Shown here: piece after piece, positions 1 to 8,306 of the stretch
How positions within the stretch are numbered: the stretch's first letter is position 1
Layout of the letters: every line of letters starts with the position of its first letter
Assembly: GCF_018698455.1 (NCBI RefSeq)
Contig: NZ_JABIOQ010000054.1
Location: forward strand, 1 to 55,682
Reading direction: 5' to 3'
Source of the DNA: Sulfurimonas sp.
Lineage (GTDB): Bacteria > Campylobacterota > Campylobacteria > Campylobacterales > Sulfurimonadaceae
Length of the DNA stretch: 55,682 nucleotides
The notes under the pieces: generated by a model
The model's input: the letters and a program-made list of their open reading frames with translations, nothing else
Told to the model about the DNA's origin: nothing
Databases searched by the model: none
Position numbers and translations under genes: made by a program

Positions 1-82
1 AGCTAGCTGTCCGAGCAGTTTCCAGCTGAGTGTCCGACGAAAAGACAGCTGGGTGTCCGAGCGAGTCCAGCGTGAGCAGTAA
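1..82. repeat. GC-rich block of imperfect short repeats
   Basis: This stretch is clearly richer in G and C than the AT-rich DNA around it. It repeats a unit of the form AGCTG(A/G)GTGTCCGA three times in diverging versions, near positions 5, 24 and 47. One plus-strand frame is open from the window edge to a TAA at 80-82, so it could be the tail of a gene starting outside the window, but its 26 residues match nothing I recognise. It ends where the FtsZ-like frame opens, so a recombination junction is plausible. Confidence 0.45.
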
Positions 83-108
83 ACATTGAAAAATCTAGTT
101 ACTTACCA

Positions 109-507
109 TTGAAAATAGATGAAATAAAAACTCTTTTTCAAAGTTCAAGCATGGTCTTTTGTATCGCTGGTTTTGGAGGTAACACAGGAACTACAATAAC
201 TCCTATTATCTCCGAAATAGCTAAAGAATTTGGATTATTTACAATATCTATTGTAACAAAGCCATTTTTGTTCGAAGGCAACAAGAAGAACAATATTGTA
301 AAATCTGGAATAATTAAACTAGACAGAAGTAGTGACTCAATAATAATTTTTGACAACAATAAGCTGTTACCTTTATTGGATGAAAACAGTACTTTAAAGG
401 AAGCATTCAAGATGATTGATGTTGTTTTAGTTGAAAATATTATTGATAAGATAAAATTCTATACATCAATATGTAATAATTATTTATCACGAAATTTAGA
501 AATATAA
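109..507 (+). pseudogene. Truncated FtsZ-like protein (central part of the GTPase domain)
   Basis: The 132 residues align by eye with the middle of FtsZ. MVFCIAGFGGNTGTT corresponds to the tubulin signature GGGTGTG (T4 loop), followed by an IAKEFG helix, VTKPFLFEG, a NNKLL motif like NDRLL, and an AFKMIDVVL helix. The N-terminal nucleotide-binding loops and everything from the T7 loop onward are missing, so it cannot be a complete GTPase. The signature glycines are partly changed (GGNTGTT). The only early start is TTG at 109 without a clear ribosome site, and the frame is open back to 76. The normal ftsZ must be elsewhere. It is either a decayed copy or a small FtsZ-derived protein of the mobile element. 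Confidence 0.75.
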
Positions 508-793
508 ATTGATTGATAGAAAGAGTTTAATCTTATTTAATTGTTACATTGCAAAGAGTATGGAAGATATTAATAAAGCTGAGATAGCTTTGGATGTAAA
601 AGAACGATTTCATTTATAATCTAATCACCGCTTCCTTTTTGAATGAGTATTAGCTAAATTCTCGTCAAATAGATGCTTTTATGATTTTGTTTTTGCTTCC
701 TTTTATATCAAAAAATCTGTAGAATTTTATCATGAAAGTACTATATTATAGGAGTTTAGGTGTTGAATTTTCTACAACAGTTTAATGAAGAAC
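508..793. other. Gene-poor spacer between the FtsZ fragment and the Rep-like gene
   Basis: No convincing gene is seen. One plus-strand frame with ATG at 560 encodes 19 residues (MEDINKAEIALDVKERFHL) and stops at 617-619. It may be a coding remnant because the frame is open upstream to about 505, but it does not match the FtsZ C-terminal half. The rest is AT-rich. Confidence 0.4.
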
Positions 794-1573
794 CTAAAGA
801 GATTTAGCCCCTTTATGAGTTCTTCTATCTAGCAGTAATTTTAGTTGCATATAAATATAATCCAAATTAAAATCATTAAACTGGAAATATTTGCTTGATA
901 TGTTAAGTACATCCACTATATAATCATCTATCATTAATCCTTTGAGCTTGTATTGCATAGCGATAGTGGCCTCCAATCTCTTCCAATGTTTGTGGGCACT
1001 ATTCAGAGTCTTGTGTCTAGTTTCTTTTAGATACTTGTCATAAAGAATAACTTTTTTTATAGTGCTAGTATCTCCTTCTACATATTGAGGTTTGTTTATA
1101 TAAAAACTCGTTTTCTCTATCAATGCATCGTTAAATGATGAAATATAATCTTTAAATAACCAGTAGTAGCTATTTAATGCATTCTGATTTATCTCAAGCT
1201 CATTTATTCCATCAAAGCAAATGTCCATATCTGATATTTTAAATCTATTAATAAACAAACTTAAAATTGAATAGGTATCAATGCTAATATACTTAGTGGG
1301 CTGTCTTAGACCAGTAAATATCACTTCACAGTAAAAGTCTTTTCTCTTCTTTCTATTTTTAGAAATTGATTGACTCTCAATATTATGCTTTATTAAGATA
1401 TACCCACTTAAATTATTAGTGTTGCCTATCTCCACAAAACTAACATCATAGTCTCTACTCTGTTTGATTTCTTTAGTCTCAAAGTATTTATTGATGATGT
1501 AGTTTTTACTACTGTTTCTTATCTCTAAATTATGTGTACACAAAAACTTTTGAAGTGTTTTAGATGGTGGCAT
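794..1573 (-). CDS. Putative replication-initiation (Rep-like) protein of the mobile element
   Basis: A 259-residue protein that I cannot assign with certainty. The segment FKISDMDICFDGI resembles the aspartate motif of rolling-circle Rep proteins. Later, ILYDKYLKETRHKT and WKRLEATI resemble the YDK-K and R-x-E segments found in phage and plasmid replication-initiation factors. It is the last gene seen in a minus-strand set led by an integrase and an AlpA-like regulator, which fits a replication role in an integrative element. No signal peptide or membrane segment is visible. The alternative is an unrelated island hypothetical. Confidence 0.4.
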   Translation of the reverse strand: MPPSKTLQKFLCTHNLEIRNSSKNYIINKYFETKEIKQSRDYDVSFVEIGNTNNLSGYILIKHNIESQSISKNRKKRKDFYCEVIFTGLRQPTKYISIDTYSILSLFINRFKISDMDICFDGINELEINQNALNSYYWLFKDYISSFNDALIEKTSFYINKPQYVEGDTSTIKKVILYDKYLKETRHKTLNSAHKHWKRLEATIAMQYKLKGLMIDDYIVDVLNISSKYFQFNDFNLDYIYMQLKLLLDRRTHKGAKSL

Positions 1574-1811
1574 AAAGCGAATTGTATCTATACCGATACT
1601 GTTAATAAAGATAGTTAATCTTTGTTGTGAGTGCTAATATAATTATATATTAAGCGGAGAACATCAAATCACTTCATAATGATACTAATTAAAGCCCAGT
1701 ACAATGGGAATAAAAAGTAGTTTTACACCATCTAAAAAAGATATCATCTATCTATCGTTTTTGTCGGAATATAATTAGAGATAAAATCACTGCTTTTTTG
1801 AAAATATGGCT

Positions 1812-2021
1812 TCATGAATAAGACATTTCTACATCAATGAAGAGTTGATTGACATCATCTATATCAAAAACTGTGACTCTTTGACTTATTTTTTTAGGTT
1901 TAAGTTTGCCTTCTTTCGCATATAGCCATACCGTACTCAATCCAATACCTAACAACTCTGCTAATTCTTTAGCACGATAATATCTCTTTTGTTTCATTCC
2001 TGAATTACTTGTATTACACAT
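1812..2021 (-). CDS. AlpA/excisionase-like MerR-type DNA-binding protein
   Basis: A 69-residue protein with YYRAKELAELLGIGLSTVWLYAKEGKLKPKKISQRVTVFDIDDV. This is the typical winged helix-turn-helix of AlpA-like prophage regulators and excisionases: recognition helix, the wing (KLKPKKI), then a strand and short helix ending in DIDDV. Proteins of this type control integrase expression or excision. It sits 791 bases from the integrase in the same orientation. Two palindromes lie immediately upstream (2034-2064) and could be its own operators. Confidence 0.75.
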   Translation of the reverse strand: MCNTSNSGMKQKRYYRAKELAELLGIGLSTVWLYAKEGKLKPKKISQRVTVFDIDDVNQLFIDVEMSYS

Positions 2022-2033
2022 ATATATACCTTA

Positions 2034-2064
2034 CATAGTTCAACTATGAAGACTTAGGCCTAAG
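2034..2064. promoter_or_regulatory. Two palindromes upstream of the AlpA-like gene
   Basis: CATAGT-TCA-ACTATG (2034-2048) is a perfect inverted repeat, and CTTAGGCCTAAG (2053-2064) is a perfect 12-base palindrome. Both lie 13-43 bases upstream of the AlpA-like start on the minus strand, where an autoregulatory operator would be expected. The binding role is inferred. Confidence 0.45.
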
Positions 2065-2147
2065 ATTTAACATCAGTATTTAGATTTACTTGATGTTCTC
2101 CAACCGTCATTGGATTATTGAAGAGTATCAATCTTGAGTGTGATAGT

Positions 2148-2167
2148 AAAAAGTGAGTTCACTTTTT
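2148..2167 (-). terminator. Rho-independent terminator after the integrase pair
   Basis: AAAAAGTGA and TCACTTTTT form a perfect inverted repeat with the T-run built into the stem, directly downstream of the 264-residue ORF on the minus strand. It is symmetric, so it could stop transcription both ways, and it separates the integrase transcript from the AlpA-like gene. Confidence 0.65.
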
Positions 2168-2177
2168 AAAAGGAGTT

Positions 2178-2972
2178 TTATTTTCGAATAGAGTGAGTTA
2201 AATCAATTCCAGCAGCTGTTTCGTAATTATAATGTTGTTTTATAAAATTATTCAAATTTGTTTTAATGCCAAAATAATCTCTTTCATCATTGTTATGATT
2301 AAATTTAATCTCTTGAAAGTAGTCGGAAATAATTGAATTAACTGTGTTGAAAATTTGTGTTTTCTTAATAGTCTTATCATCTACCTTTTCTTCTTTAAGA
2401 ATAAGGTACATTTCATATAGAAAGTTTTCAAACACTTGCTGTACGGTATAGTGATTGTTCTTTAATGATAATTGTAGGGCTCTTAGATATTCAAATGTAA
2501 TAAAACCATTAGGTGTTGAATATTTGTCTATTGTCTCCTTTGTAGAGACTACTTTATTAATATGCTTATCCACTTCTTGGTCAGTTTCCATAATGTACTG
2601 AATGACATCGTTTATCTTATTTTCAATATTTCCTTGATTATTTCTAGTTTTTAGCTCTCGAAAGTTGTCAGAATATTCATCAAAATAGTTTAGAGCTTTA
2701 TGTGTTTTCGCCAAAAGATAAAATATGCTCTTTATACATTCATCATCTAAATTATATAAGACTTCAAAAGGGTTGTCATTATTAAGAATGATACCTTTAA
2801 TAATATTCATCTTTATATGAGAGAGAAATTCTGGTTTTCCATTATAATATTCTTTATAAGTTTTGTCTTTTACCTCTCCATCCATGTAATCTTTTAGCAT
2901 AGGAAAAGGTAAGTAAAAGTCATCAAGTTTTTCTAATCTTTTTATAAAATTACTTTTATCATTTACACCCAT
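2178..2972 (-). CDS. Hypothetical protein translated behind the integrase
   Basis: A 264-residue, charged, probably soluble and helical protein with no recognised motif, signal peptide or membrane segment. Its ATG follows the integrase stop with no gap (integrase stop at 2973-2975, this start at 2972), so the two are likely translated together. This makes a role in integration, excision or maintenance of the element plausible, but that is inference from position only. A strong terminator follows it. Confidence 0.6.
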   Translation of the reverse strand: MGVNDKSNFIKRLEKLDDFYLPFPMLKDYMDGEVKDKTYKEYYNGKPEFLSHIKMNIIKGIILNNDNPFEVLYNLDDECIKSIFYLLAKTHKALNYFDEYSDNFRELKTRNNQGNIENKINDVIQYIMETDQEVDKHINKVVSTKETIDKYSTPNGFITFEYLRALQLSLKNNHYTVQQVFENFLYEMYLILKEEKVDDKTIKKTQIFNTVNSIISDYFQEIKFNHNNDERDYFGIKTNLNNFIKQHYNYETAAGIDLTHSIRK

Positions 2973-4187
2973 TTATTTTTGTAACTCCTCGAGATAATTG
3001 CTCCACCATTGCATAAGCTCAACTCTTTCATTAAGATATTTGGCTCTGTTGTAGGCTTGGGGTACTTTACCTCCAACTTTATGTGCAAGTTGAGTTTCTA
3101 TTACATCATATTTAAATCCACTCTTTTCATGTGCCAATGTACTAAACATAGCTCTAACCCCATGAGGGGTAAATTCTGTTGTTGTATACCCCATTCTTCT
3201 TACTGCACCAAGTAGGGCACCATCGCTTAATGGTGTAGAGGTACTCTTCGTCGATGGAAATAGGTAAGGGCTGTCTCCAGAATATAATTTTATATCTTCT
3301 AGTAATGAAATAAGTGTATCAGGTAGAGGAACGATAAAATCATCTTTTGTTTTCATCTTCTTTGCAGGGATACACCATTGTTTTGATTTTATATTTATTT
3401 CACTCCAAAGTGCTAACCTTGCATTAGTAGGCCGTACAAAAGTATAAGTTAAAAATAAAAGTGCATATTTTGTTGAAGACTCACCACCATACTCTTTGAT
3501 ACTTGTAAGAAGGTTTCTAATCCCTTTATCATCTATGATAGTAGGATAATGCTCTTCTTTTGACTGACCTATTATTTCACTAATATCAATATCACTAGCA
3601 GGATTTCTTTGTGCAAGTCCATGTGCAACAGCCCATTTAAAAGTTTTTCCTATTGTTTGATAAACTTTTTGAGTAGAGTTTCTAACATCTCGTTCCATCA
3701 TCTTCCTCAGAATAGATATAATATCTTGAGCGGTTACATCATCTATACTTTTATCTCCTATATATGGAAATGTGTCATTGACAAACCCTCTCATAGTTCC
3801 TTTATAATGAGGCTCACTAATATCCTCTTTTATTTTTTCTAATCTTTGCAGTGCTATGGCTTTAAATGTATTGAGATGCTGGGTATTTACTTTTGCTTGT
3901 ATTACCTTTGCTTCCTTTTTTTTATCACTAGGGTTAATACCATTAGCAATATCAATTTTATGTATTTCTCTTAGTTCTCTAGCTTTTAAAAGAGAGATAC
4001 TTGGATAAGCCCCTAAAGATAGTTTTTTTTCTTTATTATTAAATGAATATTTTAATTTCCAATGCTTGCCACCAGCTTTTGTTACTAAAAGATATAAGCC
4101 CCCACCATCAAATAACTTATAATCTATTTCTTTTGTTTTGGAGGTTTTAATTTTGGTGTCTGTAAGGGGTATAGTAGTTCTAGCCAT
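2973..4187 (-). CDS. P4-family tyrosine recombinase (integrase)
   Basis: A 404-residue site-specific recombinase of the P4 type. Residues 1-90 carry the DUF4102 arm-binding domain (LTDTKIK...DGGGLYLLV...KLSLGAYPSISLLKAR). A core-binding domain follows to about 205, then the catalytic domain with Arg252 (FVRPTNA), a lysine near 279-281, His342-x-x-Arg345 (PHGVR), His369 (QLAHK) and the probable nucleophile Tyr379 (AYNR). All catalytic positions are present and the length is normal. The start lies about 190 bases from the 3' end of tRNA-Gln, the usual target of such enzymes. It is co-oriented with the downstream hypothetical gene. Confidence 0.93.
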   Translation of the reverse strand: MARTTIPLTDTKIKTSKTKEIDYKLFDGGGLYLLVTKAGGKHWKLKYSFNNKEKKLSLGAYPSISLLKARELREIHKIDIANGINPSDKKKEAKVIQAKVNTQHLNTFKAIALQRLEKIKEDISEPHYKGTMRGFVNDTFPYIGDKSIDDVTAQDIISILRKMMERDVRNSTQKVYQTIGKTFKWAVAHGLAQRNPASDIDISEIIGQSKEEHYPTIIDDKGIRNLLTSIKEYGGESSTKYALLFLTYTFVRPTNARLALWSEINIKSKQWCIPAKKMKTKDDFIVPLPDTLISLLEDIKLYSGDSPYLFPSTKSTSTPLSDGALLGAVRRMGYTTTEFTPHGVRAMFSTLAHEKSGFKYDVIETQLAHKVGGKVPQAYNRAKYLNERVELMQWWSNYLEELQK

Positions 4188-4206
4188 AGTGCTTCCTCAT
4201 AGTGAT

Positions 4207-4268
4207 AGGGGCTTATTATTTGGTAGGTAAGGGCTTATTTTATAGTCAGCCCCTAAAAAAGCCCCTAA
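4207..4268. promoter_or_regulatory. Cluster of AGCCCCTAA-type repeats upstream of the integrase
   Basis: Four copies of a short motif occur in 62 bases: AGGGGCTTATT (4207) and AAGGGCTTATT (4229) in one orientation, AGCCCCTAA (4248 and 4260) in the other. A related AGCCCCTTTA lies at about 806, at the far end of the Rep-like gene. The position between the integrase start and the tRNA fits arm-type recombinase sites or an Xis/AlpA operator. The function is inferred. Confidence 0.5.
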
Positions 4269-4378
4269 ATAGTTGAGATTACTATAGCATATGTTGAATT
4301 AAGTTAGACTAATAAATTAGTGTGAGTTCGTATTTTAGGCTATTTTTAGAGTTATTTGGATGTTGTTAGATTGTTGGA

Positions 4379-4453
4379 TGGATGGGGTAGAGGGATTCGA
4401 ACCCCCGAATGCTTGCACCAAAAGCAAGTGCCTTACCGCTTGGCGATACCCCA
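4379..4453 (-). tRNA. tRNA-Gln (anticodon TTG), CCA encoded
   Basis: The complement folds as a standard tRNA. The acceptor stem TGGGGTA pairs with TACCCCA. The D arm contains AAGCGGTAAGGC, the anticodon loop is CTTTTGG with anticodon TTG, and the T arm contains GGGTTCGAATCCC. The discriminator is T and CCA is encoded at 4379-4381. Its 3' end faces the integrase, so it is the likely attachment site. I found no second copy of its 3' end in the window. Confidence 0.95.
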
Positions 4454-4472
4454 ACACTTATAGTTTATAAAT

Positions 4473-4549
<77 letters not shown>

Positions 4550-4672
4550 TTATTTAAACAAACATTAGTCTGTTTATGAGCCGAAATTATAGACAAAAAC
4601 CTTTTTAATGTCAAGCATTTTAGGGATAAATTTTAAAAATTATCTGTGACCTAATTTTAATGAAAAATTCAA

Positions 4673-4678
4673 TATAAT
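4673..4678 (+). promoter_or_regulatory. Probable -10 box for the riboflavin gene
   Basis: A perfect TATAAT lies 27 bases upstream of the ATG at 4705, in an AT-rich leader following the divergent tRNA genes. No FMN riboswitch is recognisable. Confidence 0.4.
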
Positions 4679-4704
4679 AGACTAAAATATTTAAAAGAGA
4701 ATTT

Positions 4705-5733
4705 ATGACACCTATTAAAAGAGTACACCAAGCAATTGAAGAGATAAAAAAAGGGAATATGGTCATCATGATTGATGATGAAGATAGAGAGAACGAGGGT
4801 GACTTAGTCTATGCAGCTTCGTTTAGCTCACCACAGCATGTAAACTTTATGGCTATGCATGCTCGTGGTTTGATTTGTGTTGCTTTAAGTAAAAAAATTG
4901 CGACAAAGCTTGACTTAAACCCGATGGTAAGTTCAAACACTTCATCATATGAGACAGCTTTTACTGTTTCTGTTGATGCAAAAGATGCTTTAACTGGTAT
5001 ATCTGCAAGTGAGCGTAACGATACTATAAGAATTCTTGCAAATCCTATATCTAAGGCAGTAGAACTTGTTAAGCCTGGACATATCTTTCCTCTTATAGCT
5101 AAAGATGGTGGCACTCTTATTCGAACAGGTCATACAGAGGGTTCTGTGGATATTTGTCGTTTAGCTGGGCTCAGTGAAGCTGGAGTTATTTGTGAAATCA
5201 TTAAAGAAGATGGGACAATGGCTCGTCGTGATGATTTAGATGTATTTGGCGAGAACCATAATCTTAAAACAGTTTTTATCTCAGACATAGTTGAGTACAG
5301 ACTTGCAAATGAGTCACTTATAAACACAACAAAAGTTGAAGAAATAGAATTTTTTGGAGTAAAAGTAAATCAGCATACATTCCAAGATCATGATGAGATA
5401 GAACATACTGCCATAGAATTTTATTCAGCAGGAGAAGTGGCAAATGTTCGTGTTCATAATGTTATGCCAGATATAGACCTTTTGCTTAATCAAAATAAGT
5501 ATAATAACCTTACAAGCTCAATAGAATACCTTAAGAAAAATAGTGGAATCTTAGTGTTTATCAACAAAACTCACCATCAAGATAATTCCGCTCCAAAAGA
5601 GTTTGGAATAGGTGCACAGATAATAAAGTCATTTGGTATAAAACAGATGAACCTTATTACCTCTATGAAACAGGGCGATTTAGTAGGATTAAGTGGGTTT
5701 GGTTTAGAAATAAAAGAGCTGATCGATATTTAG
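4705..5733 (+). CDS. ribB: 3,4-dihydroxy-2-butanone 4-phosphate synthase with degenerate GTP cyclohydrolase II half
   Basis: Residues 1-205 are a complete RibB domain that makes the four-carbon riboflavin precursor from ribulose 5-phosphate. DDEDRENEGDL carries the acidic metal-binding cluster, and RTGHTEGSVDICRLAGL and MARRDDL are further signatures. Residues 210-342 have the fold-like features of GTP cyclohydrolase II, with GIGAQIIKSFGIKQMNLIT at the end. The zinc-binding cysteines and the GSRRCDCG region of active RibA are absent, so this half is probably inactive and a separate RibA would be needed. The same kind of degenerate RibBA is known in Helicobacter. Confidence 0.9.
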   Translation: MTPIKRVHQAIEEIKKGNMVIMIDDEDRENEGDLVYAASFSSPQHVNFMAMHARGLICVALSKKIATKLDLNPMVSSNTSSYETAFTVSVDAKDALTGISASERNDTIRILANPISKAVELVKPGHIFPLIAKDGGTLIRTGHTEGSVDICRLAGLSEAGVICEIIKEDGTMARRDDLDVFGENHNLKTVFISDIVEYRLANESLINTTKVEEIEFFGVKVNQHTFQDHDEIEHTAIEFYSAGEVANVRVHNVMPDIDLLLNQNKYNNLTSSIEYLKKNSGILVFINKTHHQDNSAPKEFGIGAQIIKSFGIKQMNLITSMKQGDLVGLSGFGLEIKELIDI

Positions 5734-5761
5734 CTCCAAAATATTATAAATAAGAGAGATT

Positions 5762-6490
5762 ATGAGAGATTTTTATACGAGAGTTAATGATGGTGAAAAG
5801 ATCGGAATAGAGGTAGATGTAGATGTTAATGCATTTGGATACAGCAGTAACTATTCATGGTTACTGAGTATCTTCATAAAATTTGATTTAGAATCTGCAG
5901 TAGAAGAAGCTTATGAAGAATTTTTGGAGATAAAAGAGTCTTTAGTTATCTCTTTAGAACACGAAGATAAAGCAAAATACGTAGGGAGTAGACTTGTTGA
6001 TGGATGGAGTGAATTATATTTTTATGCAAAAGATTCTAAGTCCTTAGACAAACTAGTGACAGAGGCTCTTAAAAGTACAAACTATGCATATGAAAGTAGT
6101 ACTGTTAAAGATACTAAGTGGGATTTTCACTATAAAAATTTAGCACCAACTGAACTAGAGTTAGCTCATATACAGAGTGAAAAGATTATAAACCTTCTTT
6201 TAGAAGAAGAGGATGATTTAAGTGCTGTTCGAGAAGTAGAACATTATGTCTCTTTCGAACTTCCTACTCAAAAAAACAGATTTGTTAATACTTTTACACT
6301 TGAAGGTTTTGAGATTAAAGACGAGATAAGTAGTGAAGAGTTTGAACATGGGTTAGCATTAATAAAAGAACATAGTGTTTCATCAGAGGAAGTACAAAAA
6401 GTTGTCATAGCATTATATGAAGCTGTTCAAAAAAATCAAGGTTTTTATGAAGGTTGGAGTACGGTTTTAGCCACGGAAGTAGATGTTTAA
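5762..6490 (+). CDS. DUF695 / RraB-like domain protein
   Basis: A 242-residue cytosolic protein. The first ~130 residues match the DUF695 pattern (MRDFYTRVNDGEKIGIEVDV, then WSELYFYAKD and a KWDFHYKNLAP segment). The C-terminal ~90 residues look like RraB (regulator of RNase E activity B), ending EGWSTVLATEVDV. It is very acidic. A role in RNA-turnover control comes only from the RraB similarity. It overlaps the next gene by 8 bases, so the two are probably co-translated. Confidence 0.65.
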   Translation: MRDFYTRVNDGEKIGIEVDVDVNAFGYSSNYSWLLSIFIKFDLESAVEEAYEEFLEIKESLVISLEHEDKAKYVGSRLVDGWSELYFYAKDSKSLDKLVTEALKSTNYAYESSTVKDTKWDFHYKNLAPTELELAHIQSEKIINLLLEEEDDLSAVREVEHYVSFELPTQKNRFVNTFTLEGFEIKDEISSEEFEHGLALIKEHSVSSEEVQKVVIALYEAVQKNQGFYEGWSTVLATEVDV

Positions 6491-8306
6491 AATAGTTGGA
6501 GTTTTTAATTATCTCTTTGTGATATTTTTAAATGCTTTTACCGATTTAGGTCATAAAATAATCGTTCAAAATACGGTTTTTAAAGTTTATGATGGTAGCA
6601 CTCAAATAGTATTGACGGCTATTGTAAATGCTCTTGTGCTTCTACCCTTTATATTGATTTTTTCTCCAACTGGATTTTTGTCAAATAAATTTGCTAAAAA
6701 TAAAATAATGAAACACTCTTCAATGTTAGCCGTATTTATAACCATAGGGATAACCTATTCATACTATAATGGTTATTTTGTAATGGCGTTTGCAATGGCA
6801 TTTTTACTTTCACTTCAGAGTGCTATATTTGGACCTGCAAAATATGGTTACATAAAAGAACTTGTGGGAATAAAGTTTATAAGTCAAGGAAATGCAGCAG
6901 TTCAAGCAGTAACTACCGTAGCAATACTTGGTGGGATAATCTTTTATACAGTTTTATTCGAAGGATTGTACTCCAAAGAATTAAGTAGCGAAGCAGACAT
7001 TTTGAAAACTGTTGCACCTATTGGAGGGATCCTTATAGTCTCTTCTTTATTTGAATGGTTTTTAGCAACTAAATTACCAAATAAAATGACTGAGCCTAGT
7101 AAAGCAACCTTTAATATGAGTAAATATTTAAAAGGTGATTATTTACGAAAAAATTTAAAAACGACAACTAGAAAAAAAGAGATATTTCAATCAATCATCG
7201 CATTGAGTCTATTTTGGTCTATATCTCAAGTGGTTTTAGCTGTTTTTGGGGAGTATGCAAAGAGGGAACTCCTCGTTACAAATACGATTTATATTCAAGG
7301 AGTTATGGCTCTAGCAGGTATAGGTATAGTGTTTGGTTCTATTATGGCGGCAAAATTCTCAAAATATTTTATAAATATGGGACTAGTTGGAATCGGAGCA
7401 GTAGGAATTACAACTCTCGTCTTTTTCATACCTTTGGTTCACTCGATGAATGTGATGGCTTTAATGTTTAGTCTATTTGGTATATTTTCTGGTTTTTTAA
7501 TGGTTCCTCTCAATGCCCGTATTCAATTTTTAGCTCCTAATGCACATTTGGGAACGATATTAGCCGGGAATAATTTCATACAGTATGCGTTTATGATTTC
7601 CTTTTTGACATTAACTACGATTTTTGCATATTATGGAATGAATTCAGAGATACTTTTTTATCTAATGACTTTAGTGGGTGTTTATCTTTCTTATATTACA
7701 ATTAAAAGATATTTTGTAGAAATATTTTGGGCAATAATGCAAATATTTTCAAGCCTAAGACATAAGTATAATTATATTGGTTTAGAAAATATACCACAAA
7801 GTGGAGCCGTACTGCTTTTAAGTAATCATGTAAGCTGGGTTGATTGGATAATTATACAGTTACCTATGAAACACCATATAAACTATATGATGGATAAAGA
7901 TATATATAATTGGAAATTTTTTAATATGTTTTTTAAAAAAGGTGAAGTTATGCCACTTTCCGTAAAAGCTTCAAAAGACGCGTTTAAAGAGGCTACAAAG
8001 AGACTTCAAGCTGGAAAGATAGTTGGTTTATTCCCAGAGGGAAAAATAAGTTCAGACTCTACTCTAGGTAAGTTTTATAAAGGGTATGAGCTTATAGGTA
8101 AAGATTATGATGGGGTTATTGTTCCTGTATTTATCCAAGGAATGTATGGTAGTTTTTTCTCTAGAAATAAGGCAAACGAAGCAAAACCATTCTATAAACG
8201 GCGTCTTGTAAATGTTTACTTCTCAAGCCCTGTAAGTAAATACACTCAAGTTGATGAATTAAAAGAGATAATAAACTCAATGAAGGATAAATATGAAGCT
8301 AAATAA
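6483..8306 (+). CDS. MFS transporter fused to a PlsC-type acyltransferase
   Basis: A 607-residue membrane protein. The first ~410 residues form about 12 hydrophobic segments of a major-facilitator protein similar to the lysophospholipid flippase LplT. The last ~185 residues are a 1-acylglycerol-phosphate acyltransferase domain with the catalytic NHVSWVD (NHx4D) motif and FPEGKIS substrate motif, then VPVFIQGMYGS. The family model is lysophospholipid uptake coupled to re-acylation, as in LplT-Aas, but the AMP-binding acyl-ACP synthetase module of Aas is not present. The next gene, a diacylglycerol kinase, overlaps it by 14 bases, supporting a phospholipid-recycling unit. Confidence 0.85.
   Translation: MFKIVGVFNYLFVIFLNAFTDLGHKIIVQNTVFKVYDGSTQIVLTAIVNALVLLPFILIFSPTGFLSNKFAKNKIMKHSSMLAVFITIGITYSYYNGYFVMAFAMAFLLSLQSAIFGPAKYGYIKELVGIKFISQGNAAVQAVTTVAILGGIIFYTVLFEGLYSKELSSEADILKTVAPIGGILIVSSLFEWFLATKLPNKMTEPSKATFNMSKYLKGDYLRKNLKTTTRKKEIFQSIIALSLFWSISQVVLAVFGEYAKRELLVTNTIYIQGVMALAGIGIVFGSIMAAKFSKYFINMGLVGIGAVGITTLVFFIPLVHSMNVMALMFSLFGIFSGFLMVPLNARIQFLAPNAHLGTILAGNNFIQYAFMISFLTLTTIFAYYGMNSEILFYLMTLVGVYLSYITIKRYFVEIFWAIMQIFSSLRHKYNYIGLENIPQSGAVLLLSNHVSWVDWIIIQLPMKHHINYMMDKDIYNWKFFNMFFKKGEVMPLSVKASKDAFKEATKRLQAGKIVGLFPEGKISSDSTLGKFYKGYELIGKDYDGVIVPVFIQGMYGSFFSRNKANEAKPFYKRRLVNVYFSSPVSKYTQVDELKEIINSMKDKYEAK

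Noticed and set aside
4205-4268. CRISPR array
   Set aside because: The four short motifs occur in both orientations without equal spacing or unique spacers; no cas gene is in the window.
4188-4453. Second attachment site (repeat of the tRNA-Gln 3' end) at the left side of the element
   Set aside because: I looked for the T-arm/acceptor sequence of tRNA-Gln in 1-800 and did not find it; the other end must be outside or very degraded.
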